Positions 24,371-37,134 of a stretch of 64,000 bases of DNA are shown in pieces. Each line of letters opens with the position of its first letter. Position 1 is the first letter of the stretch. The DNA lies in the NCBI GenBank assembly GCA_019802505.1, contig JAFMOC010000594.1:60001-124000 (forward strand). Reading direction: 5' to 3'. A model generated the notes under the pieces. It was not told the DNA's origin, ran no database searches, and saw only the letters and a program-made list of their open reading frames with translations. Position numbers and translations under genes: made by a program. The stretch comes from Corydoras sp. C115 (lineage: Eukaryota; Chordata; Actinopteri; Siluriformes; Callichthyidae).

Positions 24371-24879
24371 GATTTATACACCTGTAATAATGAGACTAAT
24401 TTAAAGACCAGAATTCAGTAATTATGAGGTCTGTCCTTATACTTCTGTCCACATTTTGTATTTATATCCTGAACATCAGATCATGTGACTTTCTGATTGA
24501 TCAGTGTGACAGTAACACCTTTAAACTCAGATTATAATAACTCTGGTTTATTTAATCTGACTGTAGAACTCTGGAATGATAATTCAACCTGCAGTCTGCA
24601 TGAGTCATTACACAGATCAGACGGTAGGGGGTGCAGTGCACACAACACCCGCCTTTCACATCCCAGATTTAAAAGTTTATCTCTTATTAATAAATAATGC
24701 TTTGATCATGAAGTCAGCAGCCAATCAGCAACAAGAATTATTTGCTTATTATGATGGTGACAGTATGGAGAACCTTCATGATGGAACCATTGTGATCCAT
24801 AAGGAAGCAAACTGGTTCTCAGCCTGCTGTCATAGTTCTGCTGTTGATCCTGATCTTCATTCAATCAGAACCTTATTTA

Positions 24880-25627
24880 TTTAACTTTATTTACACACCG
24901 TTATACAATAAGCCTGTCTGAAAGTGTGTTTGTGTGTGTGTGAACATTTGGGTTCTCCTGGTGGAACAGTGTCATTATCAGGTCGTTAGATGTTCTGATG
25001 TTCTGATGTTTTTCAGAGAACGTGGTGAGAACCTGTCCGGCTCCTCGTGGTGTTAATCCTGAATGACTGCAGCTGTGTTCTAGATTAAAGGACGGGACGT
25101 TCTAACCGGGCGTGTGGGTCAGTTCTGCGCTGCCGCTGCGCCGTTCGTTAGAGACATCACGACATGGGGTCCAGATAGGATCGTCCCTCTGACCCTGCCG
25201 CTGACCTTTGGTCCCCGGGTCTGCGAGAGGAGGACGGTCAGCCTGCCGCGGTCGTTGTGATGGGTCCCTGACCCCCCGCCGTGCGTCTGGGCTTTGCGTC
25301 AGAGACGTTTCTCTGTGATTTCTTTTGAAGGTGACAGCATGCGCTCATGTCCATCATCAGGTTCTCCTCGGGATTCCGGACGGACAGCTCACGGCGGTGA
25401 TGGGACTCACGCGGCGGATCAGACTCGGGGTGGGAGAGGTGCTCGGCCGTTCGGTGGGAACGCGGCGGTGCTCGTGTCATGATTCGGCCGTCTCCTCCGT
25501 TTGGAATCTAATGAGAATCAAATGCTGAGACTCATCTGTGATGGGATTTGCAGAGTCTCGTGCGCCAGCGCGGCCCAGCGGGCGGCGCAAAGCCTGTTAA
25601 GGTTGGACAAGCATTTCAGGTCTGCAG

Positions 25628-25677
<50 letters not shown>

Positions 25678-26100
25678 TGGGGTGAAGGGTGAGGTAGCCC
25701 TGACAACGCAGTTTGTCAGAAGGACGAGTGAAGGCCGATGAGGAGGAGACTGAGGAAGAGGTTCTGAGGTTCTCAGGGTTCTGAGACGTCTGGGACGAGC
25801 TGATCTCAGTTCAGTTGGTGAGACGTTCTCCGAACAGCGGATTGGGTGAAGGGACAGTCGTGTGCTGCGTCTCAAACCACCTGCTGGTCACTACAGAGTG
25901 CACACTAACAGGTAGACCTCAACCTGGAGGGCGAAGTGTTCAGAGTGTAAATAAGAAACAACCAGAACAATACACATCACACAAACTAATTAAGGTCCTG
26001 ATTATTAATGAGAACGTTACAGAGGGGGCGTGGCCTATCACAGCCAATGAGGCGGACGTGATGGAGGTGAGTTAGTGTGATTACTACACACTCACATACT
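24880..26100. other. Intergenic stretch, possible conserved block at 25080-25680
   Basis: No gene is supported. The part 25080-25680 is GC-rich and complex (for example the CAGAGTCTCGTGCGCCAGCG region near 25551) and ends in a (TG)n tract at 25630-25676. A conserved non-coding element is possible but unproven. Confidence 0.35.
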
Positions 26101-26102
26101 CC

Positions 26103-26398
26103 ATCCATCCATCCATTATCTCCTGCTTTATCCTCTATTAGGGTGGCGAGGGGGGGGGGTTCCCCATGCCCATCCAGGGGAGAACGTTTCGGGCGCTGGG
26201 CAGATAGACCCAGGACAAGGGGGCAATCTATCACTAGGTACACACTCACTCACACACACACACTCTATATGGGGCAATTTTGAGAATTCAATTGACTTGA
26301 TCCATGTTTTTGGACTGTGGGAGGAAACCGGAGAACCCGGAGGAAACCCACATGGACACGGGGAGAACATGGAAACTCCACCCAGATGGGGATTCGAG
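26103..26398 (-). mobile_element. SINE, head truncated
   Basis: Minus-strand copy with intact tail and body. It stops at GGGGATTCGA, losing the tRNA-like beginning. Confidence 0.85.
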
Positions 26399-27284
26399 GG
26401 AGGGAGCCATCTTTGTGCTGTATCCCATCATGCACTGCGGCCTCCTCAGCTTCACCCTCATTAAAAACGTTTAAAATGGGTCTGAATCTTGATGGTTCCA
26501 CAGAGGTTCTCCGTTAAACCCATCTGAAGCTGTGAAGGTTCTCCACATCGGGTTCTGCGGGTCCGTCAGCGGACGCGCGTCATCGGTGGGATTGAGTTTC
26601 AGATCTTTGTTACACCCAGAATCTTAGAAGACACCGAGTTAAACACCGAACAGATCCGGTTCCCTGCACCGCCGGGCCACCAGACCATGAATCATTTAGA
26701 GTAGCTCCTCTGAAGCTGGAGCGCGGGGTGCGGAACAGGACGACAGGACGAGAGGACGAGTTCCGGGACGGGTGTCCTCTCGGGTTCCTAACAGCTCCAG
26801 AATCTTAACACGAAGAACTGAAGATCTGGAGAACGTTGAAACAAGCTTCACCAGGAGGTGTGGACAGGTTCCATCCCATTCTGCACTCCTGAGGGACCTT
26901 CAGGTTCTGCTTCACTGGAACACGTTTTCTTTTGCAGAACGTTGGATGCGGAGGTGTTTCAGATGTTCTGAGGACCTTCAGGAGTCTGGAGCAGTCCTCA
27001 CGACGTTCATCTGGATCTCAGGAGGAGATTAATTAATCAGAGGATTTAATGATCTGAGATCAGACTGCGGTGTAACGGTGTTCCATACGATGGGAGGAGC
27101 CACTTTCTCAGCGTGAGATTAAGATCAGAGACGGTCAGCTGATGCAGCATCATGCAGGTAATTAATTATTATAATGAAGTCGTTATGCAGGTAATTAATT
27201 ATTATAATGACGTCGTTAATGTGTAATTTAGTATGTTCTCTGGAGGATTTGTCCATCAGGGACTTTTATTCTCACAACGTTCTC

Positions 27285-27650
27285 ACTGTGTTCTCACAGC
27301 GTTCTCACAGTGGTCTCTTTGTGAGAACTGTGTTCTCACAGCGTTCTCACAGTGTTCTCACTGTGTTCTCACAGTGGTCTCAGAAACTTCTCACAGCGTT
27401 CTCGCAACGTTCTCACTGTGTTCTCATGTTCTCACAATGTTTTCACAGCATTCTCACTGTGTTCTCACAGTGGTCTTAGAAACATCTCACAGCGTTCTCA
27501 CAGTGTTCTCACAGTGTTCTCAGAAACTTCTTACAGCGTTCTCACAGTGTTCTCACAGAGTTCTCACAGCGTTCTCACTGTGTTCTCACAGTGGTCTTAG
27601 AAACATCTCACAGCGTTCTCACAGTGTTCTCAGAAACATCTCACAGCAGA
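27285..27650 (+). repeat. GTTCTCACAGCGTTCTCACAGT minisatellite
   Basis: About 30 units of 11-12 bp (GTTCTCACAGC, GTTCTCACTGT) in the foxn4-myo1h intergenic space. Confidence 0.95.
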
Positions 27651-27918
27651 ATGATGTTCAGATTCCACATGAGGAACGTAACAGTATCTAATGGGTCACT
27701 TCAGGAGAACCTCTCAAAGATCACGTTTCTTCTTCTGTAGCTTAACCTACTTTAGACGTATCACCCCCCCCCCCCGTCTCTCTCTCTCTCTCTCTCGTCC
27801 ACTCATCTGTGACGGTCACTCTGCTCTGATCAGGAGGAGCATCTCTTAATTAAATGACCTTCTGAGCTCAGATGTTCCTCAGCAGCGAGGTTCTCTCAGA
27901 GACCTTCTCTCGTTTGCG

Positions 27919-28002
27919 ATGCTGCCGTGTTTAAACCTGATCGACTTCTACAAGTTCTACTGCATCGGGTTCCTGATCGATCCATCACAGATCATACCCC
28001 CC
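27919..28002 (+). other. Unassigned coding-like segment upstream of myo1h
   Basis: An ATG opens a frame MLPCLNLIDFYKFYCIGF... for about 28 codons before a poly-C run. It has reasonable codon composition and lies upstream of a myo1h gene whose first exon I did not find. I do not recognise the peptide, and chance is quite possible. Confidence 0.15.
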
Positions 28003-28369
28003 CCCCCACAAATCATACCCCCCGTCTGCGGTGGAGCCCATTCTCATGACCACGTTCTCCTCCACCGCCGTCCGTGCACCTATCTCACTGGACGTGTCAC
28101 ATGCTCAATGGTTCGCATCCCTTGTCCTTCTGTCCATTGTTCTGCAGTTTAAGTTCAGCCCGTTCCCATGTTCCGCTGACGGCGGAGCGCAGGGCGAGTG
28201 GAGTTTGGGGGGTGGGGGGTGGGGGGGTGTGAGAGTTCCACCCTCTTCACAATAACCCCGAGACTCAGATTAGTTCTGACATCTCAAATGGGGGACCTTC
28301 AATGATATTGTTCACCTGCCTCTTTGGCTTAGAGCGAGGGGTGAGCAGGGGTGGGGGGGGGGGGGGGCG

Positions 28370-29170
28370 GGTGGCGCCGGGGTCGGTTCCGAGGACGCGA
28401 CGTGGACGTACGGAGACGATGGGTCCCGCGATCGGGCGTCGCACCCACATTCTCACAGGTGTGACGGGATAGGCCCGGGGCCCGGTGGGTGTAGGTCACA
28501 ACCCAAACACGGCGGCGGACAGAACCCCGGCGCGGTCCTGAACCTCGAGTTCCGCTGCCGTGTCCCCGCGCCGCTCAGAACAAGTCCCCATTGTTGGGCC
28601 GCGGCGCTCTAATTGGACACGGACCGTTACAGCACTATTTAGTCTCAAGAAGCCCCCGGATCAGCCTGTCCCCCCCGCCCCCCCCCCCGCCCCCACCCCT
28701 CCCCCCGCGCCGCGCTCCTTTGCCCTCACCTCTTTCTCCGTCCCCTCCGTCCCTCCGTCCTCCGCCCGCGGCCCAAATAGGCGGAATCTGCCCATTGTCC
28801 TGCGACGGGCGGGTGTGAAATGCGGGCTGACGTTAAATGTTGTGTAATGAATAAATGCTGAATGGAGATGTGGAGCGATACATGTAATGGAATGTAGACG
28901 GCTTTTTAAGAGCGCCTCCTTTGTGCGCCCCTCTTTCTTTGCGCCTCCGTTTTTGGAATTCTCAGGACAAAACCGCGGCCCCCGCGAGACGCGAGCTAAT
29001 GAGGACGGGGCCCGCGTGACGCGCGAGAACGCGCCGGGGTCCGGATCACATCGCATTTCGTCTCCCTCTGTCCCCGTCCAATTTGAAAGTCAAATATCTC
29101 GAGGTTCTCAGCGGCCGGGGAGAGGAACCTGCAGAACCTGCGGCATCAGCACTCAGTACCCTGCTTTAAT
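28370..29170. promoter_or_regulatory. Candidate conserved non-coding block between foxn4 and myo1h
   Basis: GC-rich, CpG-containing, non-repetitive sequence. It has two SOX-type CCCATTGT motifs (28587-28594, 28791-28798), a CAAATAGG (28774-28781), CTAATTGG near 28610 and TTTTTAAGAGCGCCTCCTTTG near 28913. CCCATTGT and CAAATAGG recur in the block inside foxn4 intron 1. No coding frame is convincing. Confidence 0.4.
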
Positions 29171-29299
29171 GATTACAGTGATGGGATAGGACCCGGTGTC
29201 CCGAAACACAATATAGATGAACATATAAGGACACGCCTCTCAGGTGGTCGATCAGTTTAAACTGAAGCACTGAGCTGTGTTCTAAAGATCCGTGTGCTC

Positions 29300-29625
29300 A
29301 TTCATTCAGTCATTCATTATCTCCTGCTTTATCCTCTATTAGGATCGCGGGAGGGTTCCCCATGCCCATCCAGGGGAGAACGTCTCGGGCGCTGGGCAGA
29401 TAGACCCAGGACAGGGCGCCAATCCATCGCTGGGCACACACTCAAACACACTCTATATGGGGCAATTTGTAGAACTCAATTGACTTGATACATGTTTTTG
29501 GAATGTGGGAGGAAACCGGAGAACCCGGAGGAAACCCACACGGACACGGGGAGAACATGAAAACTCCTCCCAGATGGAGATTCAATAAGGAGAACAAGCT
29601 AAAGCACTAAGCCACCGTGCCGCCC
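29300..29625 (-). mobile_element. tRNA-derived SINE, full length
   Basis: Minus-strand copy with a (CATT)n tail side and a GTGCCGCCC head end. The region around the B box is altered (ATTCAATAAGG). Confidence 0.85.
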
Positions 29626-29679
29626 TCTGTGTACTTAATATAAATTAATATTAAATTAATATAAATAGTTTAGGGAAGG

Positions 29680-30020
29680 GCGGCACGGAGGCTTGTGTTT
29701 TAGCATGTTCTCCTCTCAGCGCTAGGGATTCCCGGTTTGAATCCCCATCTGGGTGGAGTTTCCATGTTCTCCCCGTGTCCGCGTGGGTTTCCTCCGGGTT
29801 CTCCGGTTTCCCCCCACAGTCCAAAAACATGGATCAAGTCAATTGAATTCTCCAAATTGCCCCATATAGAGTGTGTGTGTGTGAGTGAGTGTGTACCCAG
29901 TGATAGATTGCCCCCCTGTCCTGGGTCTATCTGCCCAGCGCCCGAGACGTTCTCCCCTGGATGGGCATGGGGAACCCCACCGCGACCCTAATAGAGGATA
30001 AAGCGGAAGATAATGAATGA
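29680..30020 (+). mobile_element. tRNA-derived SINE with clear target duplication
   Basis: Plus-strand full-length copy flanked by GTTTAGGGAAGG at 29668-29679 and 30021-30032. The target lies beside, or in, a Tc1-like fragment (GGGAAGGCCCC...). Confidence 0.9.
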
Positions 30021-30032
30021 GTTTAGGGAAGG

Positions 30033-30290
30033 CCCCGTTCTGTTACAGTACATCTGTGAACGTTCAGAAAGTCGTGGTTGGTTGTGTTTGGTGTGGAGAA
30101 GCTGGACTGACCCTCACAGAACCCTGATCTCAACAACATCCTCCACCTGAGATGAACTGGAACTGAGATTGTGAGACAGGTCCTCGCGTCCATCATCAGT
30201 GTCTGACCTCACCAGGACACAAACACACAAACACTCCAACATCCTGTAGAAAGCTTCAGCAGAAGATTGGAAGATGTTGCTTCGAAGAGG
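30033..30290 (+). mobile_element. Tc1-like transposase 3' fragment
   Basis: The decayed sequence reads TTTGGTGTGGAGAAGCTGGACTG..., then CAGAACCCTGATCTCAAC, matching the region encoding the conserved NPDLNPIE-type motif of Tc1 transposases. It has stops and frameshifts and no inverted repeats. Confidence 0.65.
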
Positions 30291-30550
30291 AACCAGGTTG
30301 GATCAGGACGTTCTAAAGCTCCTGTATGTGTGTTGGGTTATCTGTACAATCCACTGTGTGTGTGTGTGGTGTGAGGTGTGTGTGTGTGTGTGTTTAAGAG
30401 TCACTGATCTGTCGTTGGAGATCTGATCCGTGTCTTCTCTCCAGCGTCTCTCGCTCGTCCTCCTGACCACGCGGTCAGTCATATCACCTGACCTGTGATG
30501 TCATAATGCACTGACCCGTACACCGTCCTCGTCTCTCCTGACTGTCTCAG

Positions 30551-31012
30551 AAGGGAAAAGGGAAGCCGCGTCAGCTGGACCTCGAGCGAGCGCTGACCGC
30601 CAGAGACAAGGTCGGCGTCCAGGACCTGGTTCTGCTGGACGCCCACGAGAGCGAGGCCGCCGTCCTGGAGAACCTGAGGAGACGCTTCTCAGAGGACCTG
30701 ATATACGTAAGATATATAACAGAGTTCACGTTTAGATGGACGTTCTGTCTCATTAATCATGTCCTCGTTATCGTTAAAGACCTACATCGGAACCCTACTG
30801 ATCTCAGTCAACCCCTACAAAGAGCTGGACATCTACAGCAAGAGACACATGGACCTGTACATGGTGGTCAACTTCTACGAGCTTCCACCTCACATGTGAG
30901 TCAGAGTGTGAGTGTGTGAGTGTGTGAGTGTGTGAGTGTGTGAGTGTGTGAGTGTGAGTGTGTGAGTAGTGTGTGTGAGTAGTGTGTGTGAGTAGTGTGA
31001 GTGTGTGTGTGA

Positions 31013-31059
<47 letters not shown>

Positions 31060-31827
31060 AGTGTTCTTTACATTAACACATGTGTTAGACAGAAATATTA
31101 ATTATTTTGGAATTAAACTCCTCAGTAGCAGGTCTGGATGAGCATGCAGTCCTGTGTTTTACCACAAGAGGGCATTAGTTGACAATTTACGATTTACTAA
31201 ACCTAAAATAGAGGTGCAGACTGTGATGTCACACAAAGTTTATTAAAAATAAAGTTTATAAAAATAAAGTGTTAAAATATTAATATTCATTTTATAGTCT
31301 GAATATTTAATTGTTAGATAATAAAAAATATAAATATAAATATGATTTAAGGTTTTTTTGAGTTCTCATGCTGTATGTCTCTCTCTATTTCAATTAAATT
31401 CATTCATTTGTTTTATTGATAAATGTTTTCATTTGTTTTGTCAAAGCATATTATATACAAATAAAATAACAGGAATACATAAACAAATACAAGTTATGTT
31501 AATTCTGTAATGAAATTAAAATTCATTCAAAAATATATATATAATATTTACATAAAAATTTTTAAATTTATAAAATTATTTAAAAAATAAAATTCAGTAA
31601 TTATTTTCCAATAATTTATTTTTTTTATTTTAATCTCTCTCTCTCTCTGTCTTACTCTCTGTCTCTCTCTCTCTCTCTGTCTCTGTCTTACTCTCTGTCT
31701 CTCTGTCTCTCTCTCTGTCTCTCTCTCTCTGTCTCTGTCTTACTCTCTGTCTCTCTGTCTCTTTCTCTCTCTGTCTCTGTCTCTCTCTCTGTCTCTGTCT
31801 CTCTCTCTGTCTCTGTCTCTCTCTCTC

Positions 31828-31880
<53 letters not shown>

Positions 31881-31985
31881 GTCTGTCTCGCTGTCTCTCT
31901 CTCTGTCTGTCTCTCGGTCTCTGTCTCTCTGTCTGTCTCTCTGTCTGTCTCTCTCTCTCTGTCTCTCTGTCTCTCTTTCTCTCTG

Positions 31986-32062
<77 letters not shown>

Positions 32063-33910
32063 GTCTGTGTCTCTCTGTTGCAGTTACGCTCTGGCGGATA
32101 ATGCGTACCAGACGATGCTGTCAGAATGTAATAACCACTTCATCCTGATCTCTGGGGAAAGCGGAGCGGGGAAGACCGAGGCCACTAAGAAGATCCTGCA
32201 GTACTACGCTATCAGCTGTCCCAGCAGCTGTCTGCTGGACTCGGTGCGGGACCGCATGCTGATGTCCAACCCCATCCTGGAGGTTAATTCAACTTAATTA
32301 TGATCCTCTGTAGATCTAACAGTTTACAGCTCTTTACGGGGTTCTCACCAACACGGCGTCCACCTGCGGACCTGCTGCGTCCTCCTGAGTCCTAATGTCC
32401 TCGTCCCGGTCCTCGTTCTGCACGGTGAACATGAGGAACTCAGTGATGTTGGGTAAGATGGTGTCGTTTGACCCGCAGGCTTTTGGAAACGCTAAAACCC
32501 TGAAGAACGACAACTCCAGTCGCTTTGGGAAGTACATGGACATCCAGTTTGACTGTCAGGTTAGAAACATCTCTCCGTCTTCTCTGTCCCAACGCGACCC
32601 GGGTCACGGGAGCTTTATTCCTGTCCCGTCACAGGGGGACGCCGTGGGGGGTCACATCCTCAGCTACCTGCTGGAGAAGTCGCGTGTGGTCCATCAGAAC
32701 CACGGCGAGAGGAACTTCCACATCTTCTACCAGCTGCTGGTGGGTGGAGAGCAGGACCTGGTGAGGCGTCTGGGTCTGGAGAGAGACCCTCAGCACTACA
32801 GCTACCTGGTGCAGGTAGGACCGGGTTCCGCAGGGACACAGCAGGGGGGGGGAGGGGGGTTACTGAAGCTGCAGCACCACTGAACCTGATGTTCTGCAGG
32901 GTGAGTGCTCCAACGTCAGCTCCATCAACGACACCAACGACTGGAAGTCCATGAAGAACGCTCTGTTAGTGATCCAGTTTGACCCCAGTGACACCGAGGT
33001 GCAGCAGGGTGTGGTCCTCAGGTTTATAAAGCACCATTTGATCTGTAGGGGTTTGAGTCGCTCATCTCTCCACGCGTTTGTTCTCCTCAGCACTTATTGG
33101 GATCATTGCGAGTGTTCTGCATTTGGGGAACGTCCACTTTGATCAGGACACCAAAGGCAACGCCGTTCTCATGTCCAACACAGAACTGCGCTGGGTGTCC
33201 AAGGTACGAATCCTCTCTCTAATATAAAGAAACTGATGTAATGATTATTAATTCAATTTGATTCAGATGATCTCAGATGATATTAGGTGATCTCAGATAA
33301 TCTCAGATGATCTCTGATAATCTCTGATGATCTAAGATGATTGCAGATGATCTCAGATGATTGATCTCAGATGATTGATCTCAGATGATCTCAGTTGATC
33401 TCAGATGATTGATCTCAGATGATTGATCTCAGTTGATCTCAGATGATCTGTGTCTCTGCAGCTGATCGGGGTTCACGTCCAGACTCTCACTGAAGCTCTG
33501 ACCTTCAGGAAGATTGAAGCCAGGACAGATGAGGTACAGGAGACGTGAGACTGCTTAACAAACACCAATCATTAGAGGGAGGTGTTGGTTCCGTCTTCTT
33601 GTTTCTGTTAGAACGTTGGGTAAAGTCTTTGTGTGTGTTTTAGGTTCTGTGCCCCTTCACGGTGGATCACGCCGTCTACGCCAGAGACGCTCTCGCTAAA
33701 GCCGTCTACGGGCGCACGTTCAGCTGGCTCGTTAACCGCATCAATGAGTCGTTAGAGAATCAGGTCAGAATTAAGGTTTAAATGACTCTGAATCGTTAGA
33801 TCGATCTGTAAAACTATAAACAATTAATTTAATATTAATAAACAGAAATAATTCTTTATTTATTTATTAAACACATACACTGCAGGGACATGAATTAGAA
33901 CCCCTGCTCA

Positions 33911-33960
<50 letters not shown>

Positions 33961-34104
33961 TGATCTTCAGGACTCCAGCAGGAAGACGGTGATTGGCCTG
34001 CTGGATATTTATGGTTTCGAGGTGTTTTATGTGAACAGGTATGAGACTGTGATGTAATGATGTGATGATGTCATCGCTCATGTTCCTCCACCTGTAATTG
34101 GAGG

Positions 34105-34139
<35 letters not shown>

Positions 34140-34229
34140 GGGGGGGGGGGTGATAGAGGGAGGCCTCCACCTGGCACGTCGCCCTGACAACTGATACAGA
34201 CTGGCACACGCTGCAGAACGTCTCTGTGA

Positions 34230-34286
<57 letters not shown>

Positions 34287-34327
34287 ACACGATCGAGTGT
34301 GTACCTGCTGCAGCGTGTATGATGACA

Positions 34328-34385
<58 letters not shown>

Positions 34386-34582
34386 CAGCTTTGAGCAGTT
34401 TTGCATTAATTACTGTAACGAGAAGCTCCAGCAGCTCTTTATTCAGCTCACACTGAAGGCTGAACAGGAGGAGTACGAGGCCGAGGGGATCGAGGTTCCC
34501 ATTCACTCACATAGAACCTTTAATCTATATTCAGAATTAAACAAGTTATGATGTCATAATGACATTTTACTGTGAGTGATAG

Positions 34583-34630
<48 letters not shown>

Positions 34631-35219
34631 CAGTGGGAACCAGTGCAGTTCTTTAATAATAAAATCATCATTGATCTCGTGGAGGAGAAACACAGAGGAA
34701 TCATCTCAATACTGGTACCAACACCACAGAACCTAAACACCACCGACATTAACACTTATTAACATTTACACTTAATTAAAACATGTTTTTAAACTATTAC
34801 ATATTCATTCATTCATTATCTTCAGCTTTATCCTCTATTAGAGTCGCGGGGGGGGTTCCCCATGCCCATCCAGAGGAGAACGTTTCAGGCGCTGGGCAGA
34901 TACACCCAGGACAGGGCGCCAATCTATCGCTGGACACACACTCACTCACACAGACACACTCTATATGGGGCAATTTGGAGAACTCAATTGACCTTGATCC
35001 ATGTTTTTGGACTGTGGGAGGAAACCGGAGAACCTGGAGGAAACCCACGCGGACACGGGGAGAACATGGAAACTACACCCAGATGGGGATTCGAACCGGG
35101 AATCCCTAGTGCTGAGAGGAGAACATGCTAAACCACTAAGCCACCGTGCCGCCCACTATTAAAAATTAATGCAGACAATTCTGTTAACACTTTAAATATA
35201 CTGTACTCAGAGCTTATAC

Positions 35220-35263
<44 letters not shown>

Positions 35264-37094
35264 CAGGATGATGAGTGTCTGATGCCGGGTGATGCCACTG
35301 ATCTGACCTTTCTGGAGAAGATGGAGCAGAAGATGGGACACCATCCTCATTTCGTAACGTGGGTTGATCAGACAGGTTGCTGTACTGAGTGCAGGTCCAG
35401 GATCAGTGCTGTGAGGTCACGCTGATGTCATCACAGGTATAATCTGGCCGATAAGAGGACGAGGAAGACGCTGGACCGAGGAGACTTCCGTCTGCTTCAT
35501 TACGCCGGAGAGGTGACGTACTGCGTCGTGGGTGAGCTGGGTCACATGATCCTGACGTACCTGTGTAAACAGCCGATTCTGATCTCAGAACAGTTACGTC
35601 AGTGCGGGTTCTCCTGACCCGCTGGCTTTACGTTCACAGGTTTCATTGATAAGAACAACGACCTGCTGTACAGACACATCAAAGAGGTGAGACCTCCGAA
35701 TGATCTCCATCCGTCCGAGTCCAGAACCCGAGACGAGCTCCGTCCACTGACCGTCTGCGTCTCTGTCACAGGCCATGGGTCACAGCAAGAACCTGATCGT
35801 GAGACAGTGCTTCTACTCTGACGAGACGGACAGCAGGAGACGACCGGAGACGGTGAGATCAGACACAGAGTGTCTCCACTGCCTGCGGTCTCTGTGTATA
35901 AAGATCTTAATGGAGACTGAGGTTGAAAGTGTGGACTGAAAGCCTGAGAGTGTTTTGTTGTGGATGTGAACGCGAGTGCAGGTGGCCACGCAGTTTAAGA
36001 ACAGTCTGCAGAGACTGACCGACATCCTGACGGCTAAAGAGGCCTGGTACGTCCGCTGCCTGAAGTCCAACGACCACAAGCAGTCAGGTCAGCGTCCGTC
36101 ACCGAGTAAACGTCCTGACAACCAATCAGCAACCTGAACCGGATTCAATAAAACCTGCTGTGTGTTCAGTCTGCGGTTCTCTCACTGATGGACTGAACGG
36201 AGAGCGGCAGACTGACTCATGTCCTGTGTTCAGGGAGGTTTGATGAAGCTCTGGTGAGGCACCAGGTGAAGTATCTGGGTCTGATGGAACATCTGAGAGT
36301 CAGACGAGCAGGGTTCGCATATCGGAGAAGATATGAGGAATTCCTGAAGAGGTGAAAACATTACACATTCATGTGTTTAAATCTCTCATGTGCATGAGGA
36401 CAGTGTGAGGACCATATGAGAACCGTATGAGGACCGTAAGAGGACAGTGTGAGGACTGTGTGTGGACCGTGTGAGGACCGTGTGTGGACCGTGTGTGGAC
36501 CGTGTGAGGACCGTGTGCAGACAGTGTGTGAGGACTGTGTGGACCGTGTGTGGACCGTGTGTGGACCGTGTGTGGACCGCGTGTGGACCGTGTGTGGACC
36601 GTGTGAGGACCGTGTGAGGACCGTGTGAGGACCGTGTGCGGACCGTGTGAGGACCGTGTGAGGACCGTGTGAGGATCGTGTGAGGACCGTGTGCGGACCG
36701 TGTGAGGACCGTGTGAGGACCATGTGCGGACAGTGTGTGAGGACTGTGTGGACCGTGTGTGGACCGTGTGAGGACCGTGTGAGGACAGTGTGTGAGGACA
36801 GTGTAAGGACAGTGTAAGGACAGTGTGAGGACTGTGTGCGTACAGTGTGTGGACCGTGTGAGGACCGTGTGAGAACCGTGTGAGAACCATGTGTGGACAG
36901 TGTGTGGACCGTGTGAGGACAGCATTCATTCTGCTGACTGTGAGGTTTACAGAGCGTTAAACTGTAAACATGATGTTCAGGTATAAACCCCTGTGTCCTG
37001 AGACCTGGCCTCACTGGAGAGGACATCCGGCCGAGGGAGTGGAGAGACTGGTACAGCACCTCGGATACCAGCCTGATGAATACAAGATGGGCAG

Positions 37095-37134
<40 letters not shown>

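Noticed and set aside
27207..27691. Ser-Gln-Arg-Ser-His repeat frames
   Set aside because: All three forward frames are open because the 11-12 bp repeat lacks stops. There is no start context or domain.
29737..29991. Recurrent conserved 70-90 residue frame ([17 protein letters not shown]...) seen at many places
   Set aside because: It is the SINE body read in one frame. The similarity between copies reflects element descent, not a protein family.
32999..33000. myo1h donor at the GT of GAGGTGCAG
   Set aside because: It leaves the next exon out of phase. The GT at 33009 restores [14 protein letters not shown].
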